A DNA stretch of 64,000 nt from Roseibium sp. (GCA_017643215.1 JAEPNV010000013.1:1-64000); one strand, 5' to 3'; positions 52,352 to 62,396 are shown, counted from the first letter of the stretch. The notes: generated by a model from the letters alone, not told the origin. A program made the numbers and translations.

Positions 52352-54859
52352 ATGGATGCCGCGCAGTTGCCCGACCGATTTCTCACCTGGTTCGCCGAAC
52401 GCGGCTGGAGCCCGCGTCCGCATCAGCTTGCTCTGGTCGATCATCTGTCCAACGGCCAGTCCACCTTGCTGATCGCGCCGACGGGCGCCGGGAAAACCCT
52501 TGCGGGCTTTCTGCCCAGCCTTTTGGAGCTCAATGCCAGGGGAAAACCGGCGCCCGGTTCGGCTGGAAGCGGCAAATTGCATACGCTTTACATCTCTCCG
52601 CTCAAGGCTCTGGCGGTCGACATCGCCCGCAATCTTGAAACCCCTGTCCGGGACATGGACCTGCCGATCACGATCGAGACGCGGACCGGCGACACACCCT
52701 CGCACAAGCGCCAACGCCAAAAGCAGCGCCCGCCCGATATCCTCTTGACCACACCAGAACAGATCGCGCTTTTGTTGTCCGATCCCGCGTCGCTCGACCT
52801 GTTTCGGACCGTGAAAACCGTTGTTCTGGACGAGCTCCACGCGCTGGTCACCTCCAAACGCGGCGACCTTCTGGCGCTCGGCCTTGCCCGATTGCGGGCG
52901 CTCAGCCCGAACCTTCGAACGATCGGCCTTTCGGCGACCGTCGCCAATCCGGACGATCTTCGGGCCTATCTTGTCGGTCAGCCAGGCACGGACAAGCGGA
53001 ACCTGGCAGAACTCGTGCACGTGTCCGGCGGCGCGGAGCCGGACATTTCCATCCTCGATTCGCAAGAGCGGTTGCCCTGGTCCGGCCATTCCTCGCGGTA
53101 TGCCATGGGCGAGGTTTTTGAACTGATCAAGGCACACCGTGTCACACTTGTTTTTGTGAACACACGCAGCCAGGCCGAAGCGGTTTTTCAAGAGTTGTGG
53201 CGGATCAACGTCGACACTTTGCCGATCGCCCTTCACCATGGTTCGCTGGATGTTGGCCAGCGCCGGAAAGTCGAAGCCGCCATGGCGTCGGGGGGTCTTC
53301 GGGCGGTCGTTGCGACCTCGTCGCTTGACCTTGGCATTGACTGGGGCGATATCGACCTGGTGATCAACATCGGGGCGCCAAAGGGCGCCAGCCGTCTGGC
53401 CCAGCGCATCGGGCGGGCCAATCACCGGATGGATGAACCGTCCAAGGCCATCCTGGTTCCGGCCAACCGCTTCGAGGTTCTGGAGTGTCAGGCCGCGCTT
53501 CGCGCTTCGCAGCGTGGGGATCAGGACACCCCGCCGCTCAGAAAGGGCGCCCTCGATGTGCTGGCCCAGCATGTCCTGGGACTTGCCTGCGCGGACCCAC
53601 TCGACCCGGCCGCGGTCTATGCCGAGATCACCTCGAGCGAAACCTACCGGCATTTACCTTGGCAGACCTTCGAACGGGTTCTCGATTTCGTGGCGACCGG
53701 GGGATACGCCCTCAAGAGCTACGATCAGTACGCCAAGCTGAGGCGTGGCAAGGACGGATTGTGGCGGATCGCGCATCCCAAGATCGCGCAGCAATACCGG
53801 CTCAATGTCGGCACGATCGTCGAAGCGCCGATGCTGAAAGTGCGGCTGGTGAGATCCAAGGCCGACGGTCGACGGACACCGGTCGGGCGCGGCGGGCGCG
53901 TGCTCGGCGACATCGAGGAGTGGTTCATCGAACAGCTCACGGCGGGCGACACATTCCTCTTCGGCGGCGAAATCCTAAGGTTCGAGGGGATCCGCGAGAA
54001 CGAGGCTTACGTGTCGCGCGCAAAAACCGAAAGTCCGATGATCCCGTCCTATCAGGGCGGAAAGTTTCCGCTCTCCACGTATCTGGCCGAAAGCGTGCGC
54101 GGCATGCTGGCAAACCCGGAAAGCTGGCGCTCTCTGCCCGAGCAAGTGCAAGAATGGCTGCGGCTGCAGCACGAGAAATCCAAGCTTCCGGCGCGCGACG
54201 GGCTGCTGGTCGAGACCTTTCCCCGAGGCAACCGTCACTACATGATGTGTTATCCGTTCGAGGGGCGCCTTGCCCATCAAACCCTCGGGATGCTGTTGAC
54301 GAAACGGCTCGAGCGGCTCGGCGCACGGCCCATGGGGTTCGTCGCCAACGACTATGCGCTATCGATCTGGGGATTGGGGGATCTGTCGACGCTGTTCTCA
54401 AGCGGAAAGATTTGCCTGGATACGCTCTTCGAGGAAGACATTCTCGGCGAAGACCTGGACGCCTGGCTCGCCGAATCCTTCCTCATGAAACGCACCTTCC
54501 GATATTGCGCGGTCATCGCCGGCCTCATTGAGCGGCGTCACCCAGGGCAGGAAAAGACCGGCCGACAAGTGACCGTGTCCTCGGATCTCATTTACGATGT
54601 GCTGCGCGCGCACGAACCCGATCACATTTTGCTGGAGGCCACCTGGAACGACGCCGCGGAAGGACTTTTGGATATCTCGCGGCTCGGCGAACTTCTTGCG
54701 CGGATCAAGGGACGAATCACGCATATTGGTCTGGAACGCGTTTCGCCGCTTTCTGTGCCCGTGCTCCTGGAAATCGGCAAAGAACCTGTCTATGGCGAGG
54801 CCATGGACGACATTTTAGCGGACGCAGCGGAGGACCTTGTTCTGGAGGCCATGCAATGA
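52352..54859 (+). CDS. Ligase-associated DEXH-box helicase (Lhr-like)
   Basis: The 835-aa helicase has FAERGWSPRPHQLALVDHL, the Walker A IAPTGAGKT, LYISPLKALAVDIARNLE, the DELH box VVLDELHALV, LSATVANPDDL, FVNTRSQAEAVFQELW, GSLDVGQRRKVEAAMASGGL and RIGRANHRMDEP. This is the bacterial Lhr-type 3'-5' helicase of the ligase-associated repair cluster. It overlaps pdeM by 4 bp (ATGA). Confidence 0.95.
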   Translation: MDAAQLPDRFLTWFAERGWSPRPHQLALVDHLSNGQSTLLIAPTGAGKTLAGFLPSLLELNARGKPAPGSAGSGKLHTLYISPLKALAVDIARNLETPVRDMDLPITIETRTGDTPSHKRQRQKQRPPDILLTTPEQIALLLSDPASLDLFRTVKTVVLDELHALVTSKRGDLLALGLARLRALSPNLRTIGLSATVANPDDLRAYLVGQPGTDKRNLAELVHVSGGAEPDISILDSQERLPWSGHSSRYAMGEVFELIKAHRVTLVFVNTRSQAEAVFQELWRINVDTLPIALHHGSLDVGQRRKVEAAMASGGLRAVVATSSLDLGIDWGDIDLVINIGAPKGASRLAQRIGRANHRMDEPSKAILVPANRFEVLECQAALRASQRGDQDTPPLRKGALDVLAQHVLGLACADPLDPAAVYAEITSSETYRHLPWQTFERVLDFVATGGYALKSYDQYAKLRRGKDGLWRIAHPKIAQQYRLNVGTIVEAPMLKVRLVRSKADGRRTPVGRGGRVLGDIEEWFIEQLTAGDTFLFGGEILRFEGIRENEAYVSRAKTESPMIPSYQGGKFPLSTYLAESVRGMLANPESWRSLPEQVQEWLRLQHEKSKLPARDGLLVETFPRGNRHYMMCYPFEGRLAHQTLGMLLTKRLERLGARPMGFVANDYALSIWGLGDLSTLFSSGKICLDTLFEEDILGEDLDAWLAESFLMKRTFRYCAVIAGLIERRHPGQEKTGRQVTVSSDLIYDVLRAHEPDHILLEATWNDAAEGLLDISRLGELLARIKGRITHIGLERVSPLSVPVLLEIGKEPVYGEAMDDILADAAEDLVLEAMQ

Positions 54860-55593
54860 ATGCGCTCACGTCGCAAAAGGACAGATTTGTCGCTGCGCCG
54901 GTGTGCCATGACATTCAGATCAACGGGCAGCTGGTCGGCCTTCACGACAGCGGTGTCCTTTGGTGGCCGGATCAATCGGTCTTGGTGGTTGCCGATCTCC
55001 ATCTGGAAAAGGGATCGTCGTATGCGCGCCGCGGCGTGATGTTGCCGCCCTATGACACGGCGGAGACGCTGGAACGCCTCGCGGCGGCGATCAATGCATT
55101 CGACCCGGCCTGTGTCATCGCGCTGGGCGACAGCTTTCACGATCCGGACGGGTCGGACCGGTTGCCGCCCGCCTACCGGGCGATGCTGGCGACGCTGCAG
55201 ATCAATCGGAACTGGATTTGGGTGACGGGAAACCATGATCCGGTCGCACCGGTGCGCCTATGCGGCGAGACGGTTGATGAGATCACCATCGGGCCGCTGA
55301 CGTTTCGCCACGAGCCTCTTCCGAAAACGGACCGGCAGCAAATTGCCGGCGAGGTCTGCGGCCACCTTCACCCGGCCGCGCGGGTGCGCCGCTACGGACG
55401 ATCCATCCGGCGGGCCTGTTTTGCCACCGATGGCGCCCGGCTCGTCATGCCCGCGTTCGGCGCTTTGACCGGCGGGCTCAACGTTGCCGACCCGGCGTTT
55501 CACCTTGTCTTCCGTCGGCGCCAATTCTCCGCATTCATGCTGGGAAATGACCGGCTTTATCCATTCACCGCATCGCGCCTGATTGCCGACTAA
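54856..55593 (+). CDS. pdeM: Ligase-associated metallophosphoesterase PdeM
   Basis: The 245-aa protein has calcineurin-like metal motifs VVADLHLEKGSS, ALGDSFHD, TGNHDP and GEVCGHLHPAARV. PdeM is the endonuclease/phosphodiesterase of the Lhr-ligase DNA-repair set. Translation is coupled to the helicase by an ATGA overlap. Confidence 0.93.
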   Translation: MNALTSQKDRFVAAPVCHDIQINGQLVGLHDSGVLWWPDQSVLVVADLHLEKGSSYARRGVMLPPYDTAETLERLAAAINAFDPACVIALGDSFHDPDGSDRLPPAYRAMLATLQINRNWIWVTGNHDPVAPVRLCGETVDEITIGPLTFRHEPLPKTDRQQIAGEVCGHLHPAARVRRYGRSIRRACFATDGARLVMPAFGALTGGLNVADPAFHLVFRRRQFSAFMLGNDRLYPFTASRLIAD

Positions 55594-55735
55594 GGCCTTT
55601 GCGATAACCAGCAGCGACTGTCTGCCATTTGATTGATCGGCGCGGGTTTTCGCACGCAGCGACAATTTTGGGTCATAAACCGGCGCGTGCCCTGCCGCGT
55701 ATCCTTCCAAGATTAACATTGTGTTGGAGATCGTT

Positions 55736-56323
55736 GTGTCCGGCATAATTCGTGTCTTTGTTGCTTTTCTGACGCTTTTTGTGTTCGCTGCGATCAGCCC
55801 GGCGGCAGTCGCGGACCAAAGCCCGTGGGATGCCGTGTCGGACGGCGATATCGTTCTCTTTCGACATGCGCTGGCGCCGGGAACCGGCGATCCAAACGAT
55901 TTTCGCCTTGGCGATTGCACGACACAGCGGAACCTGAACGATGCCGGCCGGGAAGATGCGCGCCGCATTGGTGCGGCCTTCGTGAAAGTCGAGATCGGCG
56001 TTGGCCGCGTGCTGACATCCCAGTGGTGCCGGTGCCGCGAGACCGCGGACCTTGCCTTTCCGGGCCGCGCCGAAGATGCACCAGTGTTCAATTCATTCTT
56101 CCGCGACCGGTCAAGAGGACCGCAGCAGACGGAGGATGCCCGCCGTCTGCTCCTTGATTGGACGGGCCCGGGTGTTCTTGTCGTGGTCACCCATCAGGTA
56201 AACATTACCGCTTTGACCGATATCTTTCCGACTTCCGGCGAAGGTATCCACTTGCGCAAAGCCGGCGGCGCGCTGGAAATCATCGGCCGGTTCCCCGTGC
56301 CGGAGGACGTCAATCCTTCTTGA
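55736..56323 (+). CDS. Secreted histidine phosphatase family protein
   Basis: The 195-aa protein has a signal peptide (IIRVFVAFLTLFVFAAISPA) and the phosphoglycerate-mutase-like core: catalytic FRHALAP, LTSQWCRCRETADLAF and the distal VVVTHQVNITAL. The substrate is unknown. GTG is the start, with GGAG 6 bases upstream. It overlaps the end of the opposing TIGR02186 gene by 14 bp. Confidence 0.82.
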   Translation: MSGIIRVFVAFLTLFVFAAISPAAVADQSPWDAVSDGDIVLFRHALAPGTGDPNDFRLGDCTTQRNLNDAGREDARRIGAAFVKVEIGVGRVLTSQWCRCRETADLAFPGRAEDAPVFNSFFRDRSRGPQQTEDARRLLLDWTGPGVLVVVTHQVNITALTDIFPTSGEGIHLRKAGGALEIIGRFPVPEDVNPS

Positions 56324-57086
56324 AAATCACGCCGGCGAGCCAGCCCGTGAACATGGCCAGGATTACCGCGATCAGCCCATAAAAGAAGGAATGGTCTTGT
56401 GCCATCTCAAAGGTGAGCTGTTCGAAGCCGGTCTTAGCAACCGACAATTCAGCCTCGGTTTGAGACAAAAGCACCCCGTCCTGGAACAGGAAGCTTTCTA
56501 CCGTGTAATTTCCCACCGGTATGTTCGCCGGCAATGAGACAGACGTCCGGAACATGGACTCGGTCAGGAATTCGATTGATTCCCGCTGCTCCGAGTAAAG
56601 ACCCTGTTCCTGACGAAGGCGAAGAAACGCTCTCCTGAAATCATCGCGCTCAGACAGCGGAACGTCGGAACTGCCGGTGATCGCGAGATTGAGATGGTTG
56701 AGACCGATTTCGTACTCGTCCAGGAGGACGCGGTCCGCCATGTCACCGATACTTGTTGTGCTGGCTACAGCATAGAACGACGGCACATCCCGGAACCGCT
56801 CATAGTCCCGATTGATCCAAACGCCCAAAAACCGGCCTTTTCGACGCGCCGTGACGTCCTGAGCTGGCCCCTGCACCACGATTGCAAGATCATAGTTGCC
56901 CCGCCGGCTGATCGTGTTGAGATCTCGCGACACCTGCCCGAAAATGACGATTTCAGTCCCGGTGAAATTGGACTGGATTGACACCATATCCGCTGAAAGT
57001 GCCGTGACCAGATCCTCCGCCTGCGTGCGCTGCGGGACCGTCCACGCTGCAATCAAGACCAACACCAGGATGAACGGACGGATCAT
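56310..57086 (-). CDS. TIGR02186/Alph_Pro_TM family transmembrane protein
   Basis: The 258-aa protein has a signal peptide (FILVLVLIAAWTVPQRTQAE), a beta-rich periplasmic domain (DMVSIQSNFTGTEIVIFGQV, VWINRDYERFRDVPSFYAVA) and a C-terminal helix (FFYGLIAVILAMFTGWLAGV). The family occurs next to TauE/SafE transporters in alphaproteobacteria; its role is unknown. It overlaps the TauE gene by 4 bp. Confidence 0.9.
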   Translation of the reverse strand: MIRPFILVLVLIAAWTVPQRTQAEDLVTALSADMVSIQSNFTGTEIVIFGQVSRDLNTISRRGNYDLAIVVQGPAQDVTARRKGRFLGVWINRDYERFRDVPSFYAVASTTSIGDMADRVLLDEYEIGLNHLNLAITGSSDVPLSERDDFRRAFLRLRQEQGLYSEQRESIEFLTESMFRTSVSLPANIPVGNYTVESFLFQDGVLLSQTEAELSVAKTGFEQLTFEMAQDHSFFYGLIAVILAMFTGWLAGVIFKKD

Positions 57087-58012
57087 GTGCCCGCCCCCTT
57101 GGTGATGGCGATCGAATAGAGATCCTCCGGCGTTAGGAGCAAGTCGACTGCAAACCGCAAACCGACGCTGAGCACCAGCAATGCGAGTAGCAGGCGCAAT
57201 TGGTCGCCCCGCAGGTTCTGCCCCATCCGAGCGCCGAATTGAGCGCCGATGACACCGCCGATCATCAGCGTCAAGGCCAGCACAATGTCGACGGTTTGTG
57301 TTCCCATCGCGTGGAATATCGTCGCCGCGGACATTGTGAACAGGATCTGAAACAGCGATGTTCCGATGACGATACTGGTCGGCACGCGCAGCAGATAGAT
57401 GAGCGCGGGAACCATCATGAATCCGCCGCCGATGCCCAGGATCGTCCCAAGAAAGCCGATGCCTGCGCCCAAGCCCAAAACGGGAATCACGCTGACATAG
57501 AGTTTCGAGCGCCTGAACCGCACTTTCAGCGGCAATCCGTGGATCCAGTTGTGCTGGCCTGGCCGACGCGTCTGGACAGGAGCTCCGGTCCTGCGACGCC
57601 GGATCGCACGCACCGATTCCACTAGCATCAAAATTCCGATGGTCCCCAAGAAGGTCACGTAGGACAGTGCAATAACCACATCGAGCTGACCGACCGCCTG
57701 TAACATGTCGAACAACAAGACACCGATCGCAGAGCCGGCAATCCCGCCGATCAGCAAAACGGTTGCAAGTTTCAGGTCAATCGCTTTGCGGCGGATGTAG
57801 GTGACCACCGCCGAGGCGGAGGACGCGACAACCTGTGTGGTCACCGTGGCCACCGATACCGCCGGAGGAATACCTGAAAAAATCAGAAGCGGCGTAAGCA
57901 GAAATCCGCCGCCGATCCCGAACAGCCCGGACAGGAATCCGACAGCACCGCCCATGCCGAATATGAGGAACATATTGACCGGGATTTCGGCGATGGGCAG
58001 ATAAAGTTGCAC
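57083..58012 (-). CDS. TauE/SafE-family sulfite/organosulfonate exporter
   Basis: The 309-aa protein has 8-9 membrane helices in two repeats, each with the glycine-rich motif (GFLSGLFGIGGGFLLTPLLI and GFLGTILGIGGGFMMVPALI). This family exports sulfite, sulfoacetate or similar anions; some members take up. The substrate is unknown. GTG is the start codon. It is translationally coupled to the Alph_Pro_TM gene. Confidence 0.9.
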   Translation of the reverse strand: MQLYLPIAEIPVNMFLIFGMGGAVGFLSGLFGIGGGFLLTPLLIFSGIPPAVSVATVTTQVVASSASAVVTYIRRKAIDLKLATVLLIGGIAGSAIGVLLFDMLQAVGQLDVVIALSYVTFLGTIGILMLVESVRAIRRRRTGAPVQTRRPGQHNWIHGLPLKVRFRRSKLYVSVIPVLGLGAGIGFLGTILGIGGGFMMVPALIYLLRVPTSIVIGTSLFQILFTMSAATIFHAMGTQTVDIVLALTLMIGGVIGAQFGARMGQNLRGDQLRLLLALLVLSVGLRFAVDLLLTPEDLYSIAITKGAGT

Positions 58013-58143
58013 GTTGCGTTGCCGATTGTCATCGGACAGCGTGCCGCCCGATAGAATGCCTTTGTTGGTTTAAGACCCGGATGCAAAGGTCTGTCAACCA
58101 ACTGTCGCTCTGACAGTCGTGCCGCTGAATCTGATCGGCGTCG

Positions 58144-61100
58144 TCAGATTGACTTGCGCTCCAGTTCCTGCATCAGGCCGGCGTCGATTTCTCCGGTCTC
58201 AGGCAGGCCGAGGCTGCGCTGGAAGGCCCGCACCGCGCTCCGGGTCCGCGGACCAACCTGGCCGTCCGGAATTCCCGTATCAAAGCCGAGAGCGTTCAGT
58301 TTCGTCTGAGCCTGCTCAACCATGGCCGTGTAATTGACAACGCCGCCGAGATTTACAGCCGCGTTGGTGGGTTGTGCGGAGGTTTCAATCCACTCTGGAT
58401 CGGTGACGACCTTGTTCGCGGCCGCATCCGGTGTCTTGACCTCAAAGCTTTCCACCGCCAGACGCGCGGCCGCCAGTTGGGCTTGGTCCATCGCGTTGGC
58501 GACATCGTCCCGCTTCTTCGCCGCGTCCTGATCACCTTGATCCGCGGCGATCGCAAACCACTTGTAGCTCTCGCCAAGGTCCTTCTCGACGCCGAGGCCA
58601 CGCGCATACAAAATTCCGAGATTGAAGAGGCTGTCCTGAACGCCGAAATTCGCGGCCTCTTCGAACCACTTGGCCGCATCGGCAAAGCTGGGCGTTCCAT
58701 TGGCGCCTTCAGCGTACATGACCGCCAGGTTATGCATTGCCTTCGCATTACCGGCTTCGGCCGCTTTGAGATACCAGTCGCGCGCCTTTGGCAAGTCTTT
58801 CGCGACCCCGCGCCCCTTCTCATAAAGACTTGCCAAGCGATACTGCGCCGGCGGCAATCCCTTATCGGCCGCGATCTGATACCATTTGGCCGCCTCCACC
58901 AGGTCCGCGGCAATGCCCTCGCCTTCGGTGTATTTTACGCCAACCAGGAATGCGGCCTGCGGATTTCCTGCCGCCGCTGCGCTCCGCAGAGCAATCGGAC
59001 CAACCTCTTCCGGCGGCAAATTGGCGATCAGGCTGGCCGGCTGAGCAGCCGTTGCCGGATCGGCTGAAACAGCGGGCGGCGAAAATCCATCCACATCCGG
59101 GCCGCTTTCCCCGAACCCGTTCGAGACGCCGGACGGTGGCGCGAAGGCCACTTCGGGCCGCGGTTCGGCCGGCGAAACCAGGTTCGCACCGCCATCGACA
59201 ACGCCATTCCCGGCGCCCGCACTCCGATCTCCCGGGCGCGCAGGATCCGCATCCGTGGATGCCGGCAAGGTGCCCGCCGGTAGGCTCACGGCATTCGGAT
59301 TGCCCGCGTCAGCGGCTTCGCTCCTGCCTTGAACGGCCGGCGGGGCCATGCCCGCGGGCGGCGCGCCAGCATCCCTCCCCGCCTCTTCGGCGATGGCTTG
59401 CGGGCTGGAGCCCGCCGATGGCGACGGTGCGATCAGCGCGCCTTCAGACACCGCGAGTTGCTCCTCGTCGACGGAAGGTGCTGTGGCAAGCTTGAAAACC
59501 TGGAGCGTACCGAGGGCCAGCACGACAGCCGCTGCGGCGAATAAAAGCGCCTTCCGCCGCCCGCCACCGGATTCAACGCCGTCACTTGGCGCCGGACGGT
59601 CGCCAGCCAAAACCGGCCCCGATTGATTGATCTGCTCCCCGCCAGAGGATGTCTCCCCTCCGCTGACGTTCGGTTCAACCGGCCGATCCGTGTCCTCCTG
59701 CGAAGCTTTCGGGTTTCGCCGTCCAAGCACCTTGCGGAACCAACCGGCCCGTTTTGCGCCTGATCCGCCATCGGCCAGATCCTCATCCGTGACCATTACC
59801 GGCGTTCCACTGTCCATCTTTGCCGCTTCGGCGGATGCGGCCTGTGCGGCGCGGCGCGCAGCAGCAATGAAATCGGCCTTTCTGTCACGCACCCGCTCAG
59901 CCGGACGATCTGGATCTGGAATTGCCGTAGCGGCCGTTGCTTCCCGGTCACTTGCGGCGCTTTCGTAGAGCCGGTCCTGTTCCAGTTCGGCGATGTAGGT
60001 TGACGGTGATGCCGGCCGGGTCACGCCGGACCGCTCAATATGCTCAAGGCGCTCGGTGAGAGACGCCAGGACAGACTGCACACCGTCAAATGTGTTGCGC
60101 GTGCGTTCCTCGCTTCCGTCCGCTGCGTCAAGCAGACGTTTCAGATCGCCCTGCAATCCGGCGATCGCCTCGTCATACTCCGCAGCACGTGCGGCCGGCT
60201 GCGCGCTGATTGCCTCTTGCGCGGTTTTTCTCGCAATATCAACGACATCGCGGCGGGTGTCAGCCAGGCCTTGCTCAATCCGTTCCAATACCGCGGTGAC
60301 ACCGCCGGTATTTGCTTCGGTTCCCGCGCGCGTTTCGAGTTGTTCCGCCAAAGCCGAGACCTTGACCGCCAACTGGTCGATGCGGTCACCACCAGCGCCA
60401 CCGTTTGACACAGCGGCGGCCAAATCGCTGATGCGTTTTTCCAATGCGTCGGTCGCAGGTGCAGCCGAAACGGCGGACCGCATGGCGCCGATTTCAGCGC
60501 GGAGCTTGTCCAGATCGCCGGTCGTGACCGTGTCTTGCGGCGTCTCAAGGCGCTCGCTCAGATCATTCAGGCGCGTTTGCAGTTGCGCGAACAGAGCCGT
60601 ATCGGCAGACGCACCCTCCGGCAGCGCCGAAAGTTCGGGAACCGGAACAGGCCGGTTTGTCTTTTCCTCGATCTGGTCAATCTTGGCCGAGATCGCGACC
60701 AAACGCTTTTCGAGCGCATCGAAGGCTTTGTCGTCAATCCCGGCGGGCGCGGCCTGCTCCATGCGCTCAAGCCGGCCCACGATTTCGTTCAAACGCGTAT
60801 CAACACTGCCGAGCTGATCCTGACCGACTGCGCCGGCCCGGTCGTCGGACATCATGCCAACGATATCTTCCAACCGGCCCTGCAGGCGGGCAATGGTATC
60901 GGGTTCCGGCATGCGCTGTTCCATGGCGCTGAGCCGGGTGTCCAGGACACGATGTTCGCGTGCCAAAGCCTCCAGATCGTCGAGACGGCCGGACACAAAC
61001 TTCAGCCGGTCGTCAATCCCGTCGACGAGGCCGGCAATATCCATGTGTTCGACAAATTGCCGGACTTCCCGCAGTTCTGCGCGGAGCGGCTCGATTTCCG

Positions 61101-62007
61101 AATGCCCTTTTCGCTGCAGCAGATCTTCCATCCGCTCCGAGATGACCGCGATACGGTCCTCCAGAGCGGCAAAATGTTCCGACCGCGGCAAGACGGCGAA
61201 CGCGTCCTCGATCTCGTTGAGCCGTGCGGTGACGCCTTTCAGGATGCGCGGATCGATGGCCGCGCGGGACAATTCATCCAGCCGCTGAAGGATATGTGCA
61301 TAGCCGTGTTCAAGGGTCTCGAGCGATCCCTCCACGTTCGTGCGCCCAACCATCGCCTTCAGTTCGGCAACTTCCCGGCGGATATCCTTGGCGAACTGTT
61401 CGTCGCGCCTGTCGCCCCGAAGCCGCTCGACCATGTCGGACAGGCGCCGCAGTTCAGCGTTTTGACGGTTAACCTTCTCGTGCGTGCCTTTCGACAAGCC
61501 GCCAAGGGCGTTGCGGAGCGAGCCGAGTTCCTCCCGCACTTGTTCGAACGCCCGTTCCTGCGGACGGCGAAGCGCATCAATCCGGCGGCTGAGATCCCGG
61601 TATATCGGCGCCTGCGGATCCTCATGCGTCCGGCGGGCGCGCCTCTTTAATGGGCGGTCATCAAACTCATCGTAAGACAGGCTGTCGCGCTCCGAATGAT
61701 CATCGCCAAACCGCTGGCCCGACCAGGGTTCGCTGGTCCGGTCTCTGTCATATTCCGACCGATCCGGGAATCCCGCGTCAAAATCCGGATGAGGGCCATC
61801 GTCGCGCGGCGCGTCCAGATGGGTATTTTCGGCCGTCGACCCTTGCTCAGAACGCCGGCGCCGGGCAGCGCTGCGCCGGCTTTCCGGTTCGGGCACGTCG
61901 TCATCGATGGCTGCGTTGTTGCGCGTCGCAAGGTCCTGCACCTGGCGATCGAGGCGCTCCAACGTGCTGATCACCTTCTCAAGGCGCTCGCCAGAAGCCT
62001 CGGACAT
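58144..62007 (-). CDS. PodJ-like polarity/localisation factor, main reading frame
   Basis: The 1287-aa frame starts MSEASGERLEKVISTLERLD. Residues up to about 780 are charged coiled coil. One membrane helix lies near 814 (LLFAAAAVVLALGTLQVF). The periplasmic part has Pro/Ala-rich sequence, Sel1-like repeats at about 1016-1156 (AAKWYQIAADKGLPPAQYRL, AKWFEEAANFGVQDSLFNLG) and a C-terminal peptidoglycan-binding domain at about 1226-1287 (LNALGFDTGIPDGQVGPRTR). This is the PodJ plan, a polar organiser. Only AAGGAC, directly adjacent, precedes the ATG. The true N-terminus is in another frame; see the disrupted segment. Confidence 0.85.
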   Translation of the reverse strand: MSEASGERLEKVISTLERLDRQVQDLATRNNAAIDDDVPEPESRRSAARRRRSEQGSTAENTHLDAPRDDGPHPDFDAGFPDRSEYDRDRTSEPWSGQRFGDDHSERDSLSYDEFDDRPLKRRARRTHEDPQAPIYRDLSRRIDALRRPQERAFEQVREELGSLRNALGGLSKGTHEKVNRQNAELRRLSDMVERLRGDRRDEQFAKDIRREVAELKAMVGRTNVEGSLETLEHGYAHILQRLDELSRAAIDPRILKGVTARLNEIEDAFAVLPRSEHFAALEDRIAVISERMEDLLQRKGHSEIEPLRAELREVRQFVEHMDIAGLVDGIDDRLKFVSGRLDDLEALAREHRVLDTRLSAMEQRMPEPDTIARLQGRLEDIVGMMSDDRAGAVGQDQLGSVDTRLNEIVGRLERMEQAAPAGIDDKAFDALEKRLVAISAKIDQIEEKTNRPVPVPELSALPEGASADTALFAQLQTRLNDLSERLETPQDTVTTGDLDKLRAEIGAMRSAVSAAPATDALEKRISDLAAAVSNGGAGGDRIDQLAVKVSALAEQLETRAGTEANTGGVTAVLERIEQGLADTRRDVVDIARKTAQEAISAQPAARAAEYDEAIAGLQGDLKRLLDAADGSEERTRNTFDGVQSVLASLTERLEHIERSGVTRPASPSTYIAELEQDRLYESAASDREATAATAIPDPDRPAERVRDRKADFIAAARRAAQAASAEAAKMDSGTPVMVTDEDLADGGSGAKRAGWFRKVLGRRNPKASQEDTDRPVEPNVSGGETSSGGEQINQSGPVLAGDRPAPSDGVESGGGRRKALLFAAAAVVLALGTLQVFKLATAPSVDEEQLAVSEGALIAPSPSAGSSPQAIAEEAGRDAGAPPAGMAPPAVQGRSEAADAGNPNAVSLPAGTLPASTDADPARPGDRSAGAGNGVVDGGANLVSPAEPRPEVAFAPPSGVSNGFGESGPDVDGFSPPAVSADPATAAQPASLIANLPPEEVGPIALRSAAAAGNPQAAFLVGVKYTEGEGIAADLVEAAKWYQIAADKGLPPAQYRLASLYEKGRGVAKDLPKARDWYLKAAEAGNAKAMHNLAVMYAEGANGTPSFADAAKWFEEAANFGVQDSLFNLGILYARGLGVEKDLGESYKWFAIAADQGDQDAAKKRDDVANAMDQAQLAAARLAVESFEVKTPDAAANKVVTDPEWIETSAQPTNAAVNLGGVVNYTAMVEQAQTKLNALGFDTGIPDGQVGPRTRSAVRAFQRSLGLPETGEIDAGLMQELERKSI

Positions 62008-62396
62008 GTCCTTATGCTGTTCGAACCCGCATGCTGTTCGAACCCGCCGCTGTCCGGTCGCGGCACGCCATGACCTGGTATGTTCCGTTGAATCGCCGCC
62101 GGCGCGGGATCGCCGTAGGGATCCCGGACGGATTGGCCACTACGCTGGCTCAGAAGCCGATCCAGCTCATTTGCGACGGCATCGAGTGCGTTTCCATCAT
62201 CGCCAGGCCCGCCGTGCGCGCCAGCATCGGGACGGCCCAAGGACGTGGCCGTTTTAGTCAATCGCTCCACGCGCGCGCCAAGGCCGTTGCGGTGCGCACC
62301 GTATGTACCGTCCGCATAGGTCTCGTCCCGATACCCTTGAGGTCCGTAGGGATCGCGGCCGCGGCGTCCTGCTTCGCGGTTGTTCCAAGCCGACAT
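61971..62396 (-). pseudogene. Frameshifted N-terminal segment of the PodJ-like gene
   Basis: From ATG 62396 the frame reads MSAWNNREAGRRGRDPYGPQ and continues through VERLTKTATSLGRPD to FEQHAG, then ends at 61971 after 141 codons. Removing one copy of a 17-bp tandem duplication at 62014-62047 makes it run on as GGFEQHKDMSEASGERLEKV, giving one 1411-aa protein. So this is the original N-terminus of the PodJ-like gene. Confidence 0.85.
62014..62047. repeat. Exact 17-bp tandem duplication inside podJ-like gene
   Basis: ATGCTGTTCGAACCCGC occurs twice, at 62014-62030 and 62031-62047, with no mismatch. Its length is 17, so it shifts the frame by two bases. Confidence 0.97.

Noticed and set aside
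52097-53653. 518-codon frame opposite the Lhr-like helicase
   Set aside because: It lies inside the strongly conserved helicase and has no protein features of its own.
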